From: JANSYP01 sp039184415
Lineage (GTDB): Bacteria; Pseudomonadota; Alphaproteobacteria; Rhodobacterales; Rhodobacteraceae
Direction: 5' to 3'
Assembly: GCA_039184415.1 (NCBI GenBank)
Contig: JBCDBB010000172.1
Span: 1-8,178 of the forward strand
DNA: 8,178 nucleotides
A program made the translations under genes and the position numbers. This document shows, one piece after another, positions 5,708-8,178 of the stretch (its first letter is position 1; the number at the start of each line of letters is the position of its first letter). The notes beneath the pieces were generated by a model. It did not search any database, had not been told where the DNA came from, and saw nothing but the letters and a program-made list of their open reading frames with translations.

Positions 5708-6710
5708 AGGCCTCGATTATCGCGGCAACCAGCGGATGGCGCACGACATCCTTTGCGGTGAAATAGCTGAAGCTGACCCGATCGATCCCCTTGAGCAGCC
5801 GTTCGGCATCGCGCAGTCCGCTCTGGACCCCGCGCGGCAGATCGACCTGGCTGCGGTCGCCGGTGATGACCATGCGCGAGCCTTCGCCGAGACGCGTCAG
5901 GAACATCTTCATCTGCATGGTGGTGGCGTTCTGCGCCTCATCGAGCACGACGAAGGCGTTCGACAGCGTCCGTCCACGCATGAAGGCCAGGGGCGCGATC
6001 TCGATACGCTTTTCCTCGATCAGCTTGGTCACCTGCTTGCCCGGCAGGAAATCATTCAGCGCGTCATAGAGCGGCTGCATGTAGGGATCGACCTTGTCCT
6101 TCATGTCGCCGGGCAGGAAGCCCAGCCGTTCGCCGGCCTCCACCGCAGGACGTGACAGGATGATCCGGTCGACCTCGCCACCGATGAATTTCGACACCGC
6201 GACCGCGACCGCCAGATAGGTCTTGCCAGTGCCCGCCGGGCCAATGCCAAAGGCCAGCTCATAGCGGAAAAGCGCATCGACATAGGCCTTCTGGGCATCG
6301 GTGCGCGGCTCGACCAGTTTTTTGCGGGTCTTGATCTCAAGACTGCCTGGCTTGAACATCTCGAGCTGGTCGCCGCTGGCCATGCCGGCGCGCATCTCGG
6401 GCGGCACGGGTCGCGGCCCCATGCGCAAGGCGGCGTCGATATCCCCCGGTTCGATTTCGCGCCCGGCCTCGAGTCGCTCATAGAGATCGATCAGCACCTC
6501 GGCGGCCCGGCGCCTCTCTTCCAGCCCGCCGAACAGGTCGAGACGGTTGCCACGCTGTACGATCTGCACATCCGCGACGGCTTCGATCTGGGCGAGATTG
6601 CGCCCGACTTCGCCACACAGGCTGCTAAGGAGCCGATTGTCCGGAAATTCCAGTTGCTCACTGCCGCTGTCGCCGGCCGGAGCGGTGGTCGTCAATGGTG
6701 TGACTGGCAA
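5682..6710 (-). CDS. phoH: PhoH-like ATPase (YbeZ)
   Basis: A PhoH-family P-loop NTPase, the usual genetic and physical partner of YbeY in ribosome/RNA metabolism; helicase-like activity is proposed for the family. With the chosen start the protein is 342 residues. An N-terminal region (about 20-80) contains EFPDNRLLSSLCGEVGRNL, typical of alphaproteobacterial PhoH. Walker A is GPAGTGKT (157-164), SRPAVEAGERLGFLPGD spans 186-202, Walker B is VVLDEAQN (254-261), and the sensor-like ITGDRSQVDLP lies at 282-292. I chose a TTG start (6708-6710) because AGGGG lies 7 nt upstream. The ATG at 6785 has no Shine-Dalgarno, and its extra 25 codons use A/T-rich third positions unlike the gene. A further TTG at 6695 is possible but lacks a ribosome-binding site. 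It is the first gene of the overlapping phoH-ybeY-corC-lnt cluster. Confidence 0.95.
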   Translation of the reverse strand: MPVTPLTTTAPAGDSGSEQLEFPDNRLLSSLCGEVGRNLAQIEAVADVQIVQRGNRLDLFGGLEERRRAAEVLIDLYERLEAGREIEPGDIDAALRMGPRPVPPEMRAGMASGDQLEMFKPGSLEIKTRKKLVEPRTDAQKAYVDALFRYELAFGIGPAGTGKTYLAVAVAVSKFIGGEVDRIILSRPAVEAGERLGFLPGDMKDKVDPYMQPLYDALNDFLPGKQVTKLIEEKRIEIAPLAFMRGRTLSNAFVVLDEAQNATTMQMKMFLTRLGEGSRMVITGDRSQVDLPRGVQSGLRDAERLLKGIDRVSFSYFTAKDVVRHPLVAAIIEAYDADAPAG

Positions 6711-6717
6711 GCACGTT

Positions 6718-6722
6718 CCCCT
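6718..6722 (-). promoter_or_regulatory. ribosome-binding site deciding the TTG start of phoH
   Basis: AGGGG on the minus strand, 7 nt before the TTG at 6708-6710. It is the only good Shine-Dalgarno near the phoH N-terminus and argues against the ATG 75 nt further upstream. Confidence 0.6.
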
Positions 6723-6822
6723 AGATTCAACCAAAACCGTGCCAATTTCGCGCGATGCGTGCAAGCGCAGCGTGAAGATTGTCATTCAATTGACGCAGAT
6801 TGGGCGAGATGCGCCGCGAATT

Positions 6823-6840
6823 GGTTAACACGATGTTACC
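6823..6840. promoter_or_regulatory. imperfect inverted repeat resembling a CtrA box, upstream of phoH
   Basis: The plus strand holds GGTTAACA (6823-6830), CGA, then TGTTACC (6834-6840): a seven-base inverted repeat with one extra base. Inside it TTAA, seven bases, then TTAC (6825-6839) matches the alphaproteobacterial CtrA motif TTAA-N7-TTAA at 7 of 8 fixed positions. It lies 35 bp past the miaB stop and about 113 bp before the phoH start. The rest of the 165-bp spacer (6711-6875) shows no convincing sigma-70 promoter or terminator. One site with one mismatch is weak evidence. Confidence 0.3.
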
Positions 6841-6875
6841 GCCGCACATATGCCGCCCCCGGACCATGCCCAGGT

Positions 6876-8178
6876 TCAGACGGGCTCGTGAAGATCGACA
6901 AGCTCACCGGCCAGCGAATGCGCGGCCGCCGCGGTGATCCGCACCCGGGCGATCTGACCGATCAACCCGGAAGGGGCGATGGCGTGGACCGCCTGAAGAT
7001 AGTCCGACTTGCCGACGAGTTGGCCGGGCTCCCGGCCACGCTTTTCAAAAAGTACCGCGGTCTCACGTCCGACCATGGCCTGCTGCATGGCGGTTTGCTG
7101 GGCGGCAAGCAGCGCCTGGAGACGCTGGAGCCTGTCATTCGCGACATCGGGATCGACTTCGGGCTTTTCCGCCGCCGGCGTACCGGGACGCGGCGAGTAC
7201 TTGAAGGAATAGGCCTGCCCGTAGCCGACCGTTTCGACCAGCGCGAGCGTGTCCGCGAAGTCCGCCTCCGTTTCGCCGGGAAAGCCAACGATAAAATCTC
7301 CCGACAGCAGGATATCGGGTCGCGCGGCGCGAATCCGGGCGATCAGATCGACATACTGGGAGGCTGTATGTTTGCGGTTCATCGCCTTGAGGATGCGGTC
7401 GGAGCCGGACTGTACGGGCAGATGCAGGTAGGGCATCACTTCCGGACAATCGGCATGGGCGGCGATCAGATCCTCATTCATGTCGTTGGGATGCGAGGTC
7501 GTGTAGCGGATCCGCTCCAACCCGTCGATCCGCGCAAGCGCCCGGAGCAGACGGCCCAGCCCCCATGTCGCGCCGGATCCCGCACCGTGGTAGGCGTTGA
7601 CGTTTTGCCCCAGGAGGGTGATCTCCCGCACCCCCCGGTCTGCGAGATCGCCGGCCTCTGCCATCACCTGAGCCACAGGCCGGCTGACCTCGGCGCCGCG
7701 CGTATAAGGCACGACGCAGAAGGCGCAGAACTTGTCGCACCCCTCCTGAACCGTCAGGAACGCGGTCGGCGCGCTCCGCTTCGTCCGGGCACCCAGACGC
7801 GCGAACTTGTCCTGTTCGGGGAACTCGGTGTCGATGGCTCGGCGGCCCTCCTGCGTCCGCGCAATCATCTCGGGCAGGCGATGATAGGCCTGCGGGCCGA
7901 CCACGAGGTCGACAAGCGGCTGGCGGGCGGTGATTTCTTCGCCCTCGGCCTGCGCAACGCACCCCGCGACGCCGATTTTCAGATCCGGGTTCGCGGCCTT
8001 CAGCGGCTTCAGCCGTCCGAGCTCGGAATAGACCTTTTCGGCGGCCTTCTCGCGGATATGGCAGGTGTTCAACAGGATCAGGTCGGCCTCGGACGCGTCC
8101 GCCGTCTGGCTGTATCCCTCGGGCGCCAGAGCTTCGGCCATGCGCTCGCTGTCATAGACATTCATCTGACAGCCGTAG
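6876..8178 (-). CDS. miaB: tRNA-2-methylthio-N6-dimethylallyladenosine synthase, missing its start
   Basis: MiaB is a radical-SAM enzyme that converts i6A37 to ms2i6A37 in tRNAs reading codons that begin with U. The visible 433 residues begin YGCQMNVYDSERM; the true start lies just beyond base 8178, and the internal ATG at 8165 is not the start because the conserved TYGCQMN motif would be cut. The N-terminal methylthiotransferase domain shows its three cluster cysteines at visible residues 3, 39 (NTCHIREKA) and 73 (GVAGCVAQ). The radical-SAM motif EGCDKFCAFCVVPYTRG supplies the C-x3-C-x2-C triad at 147, 151 and 154. LGQNVNAY, LHLPVQSGSD and GDFIVGFPGETE follow. A TRAM domain for tRNA binding occupies about the last 65 residues (369-433). 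The protein ends at a TGA (6876-6878), 165 bp before phoH. It consumes SAM, as does TrmB further along. Confidence 0.98.
   Translation of the reverse strand, partial: YGCQMNVYDSERMAEALAPEGYSQTADASEADLILLNTCHIREKAAEKVYSELGRLKPLKAANPDLKIGVAGCVAQAEGEEITARQPLVDLVVGPQAYHRLPEMIARTQEGRRAIDTEFPEQDKFARLGARTKRSAPTAFLTVQEGCDKFCAFCVVPYTRGAEVSRPVAQVMAEAGDLADRGVREITLLGQNVNAYHGAGSGATWGLGRLLRALARIDGLERIRYTTSHPNDMNEDLIAAHADCPEVMPYLHLPVQSGSDRILKAMNRKHTASQYVDLIARIRAARPDILLSGDFIVGFPGETEADFADTLALVETVGYGQAYSFKYSPRPGTPAAEKPEVDPDVANDRLQRLQALLAAQQTAMQQAMVGRETAVLFEKRGREPGQLVGKSDYLQAVHAIAPSGLIGQIARVRITAAAAHSLAGELVDLHEPV

Noticed and set aside
6731..6750. Sigma-54-like promoter TGGCACG-N4-TGGTT upstream of phoH
   Set aside because: The -24 box is perfect, but the -12 box lacks the near-invariant GC, and the predicted start site would fall inside the Shine-Dalgarno, leaving too short a leader.
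6841..6875. Intrinsic terminator after miaB
   Set aside because: No GC-rich hairpin followed by a U-run is present on the minus strand; the CATATG palindrome at 6847-6852 is too short.

Overview
This window carries conserved housekeeping genes from a high-GC alphaproteobacterium, most likely a member of the Rhodobacteraceae. Two things point there: a leader before metK that matches the SAM/SAH riboswitch class known from Rhodobacterales, and the protein families themselves (CP4-like EPSP synthase N-terminus, TNVLSWP-type YbeY, 393-residue MetK). Every supported gene lies on the minus strand, so transcription runs from high to low coordinates. No mobile element, CRISPR array, tRNA, rRNA or phage gene is visible.

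In order of transcription, the window opens inside miaB (tRNA ms2i6A37 methylthiotransferase, start outside the window). A 165-bp spacer with an inverted repeat follows. Then comes a tightly packed cluster, phoH/ybeZ - ybeY - corC - lnt, in which each gene overlaps the next (26, 8 and 11 nt), consistent with translational coupling. PhoH and YbeY form the rRNA-processing and ribosome quality-control pair. The CBS-domain CorC-like protein and the apolipoprotein N-acyltransferase Lnt are envelope functions commonly linked to them.

A new transcription unit appears to begin at the end of lnt. A candidate promoter overlaps the lnt stop codon, its predicted start site falls at the first base pair of the SAM/SAH riboswitch, and the riboswitch sequesters the metK ribosome-binding site. 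metK (SAM synthetase) is followed, after a 194-bp stretch that stays open in the metK frame, by trmB (tRNA m7G46 methyltransferase). Next come a long inverted repeat, a small Pmp3/YqaE-type membrane protein, and the first 62 codons of aroA, which runs off the window.

No wholly new system was found. The most informative elements are non-coding: the riboswitch-promoter arrangement, the inverted repeat abutting the Pmp3 ribosome-binding site, the open segment between metK and trmB, and a CtrA-box-like inverted repeat upstream of phoH. The long plus-strand open frames are antisense shadows that arise from high GC.
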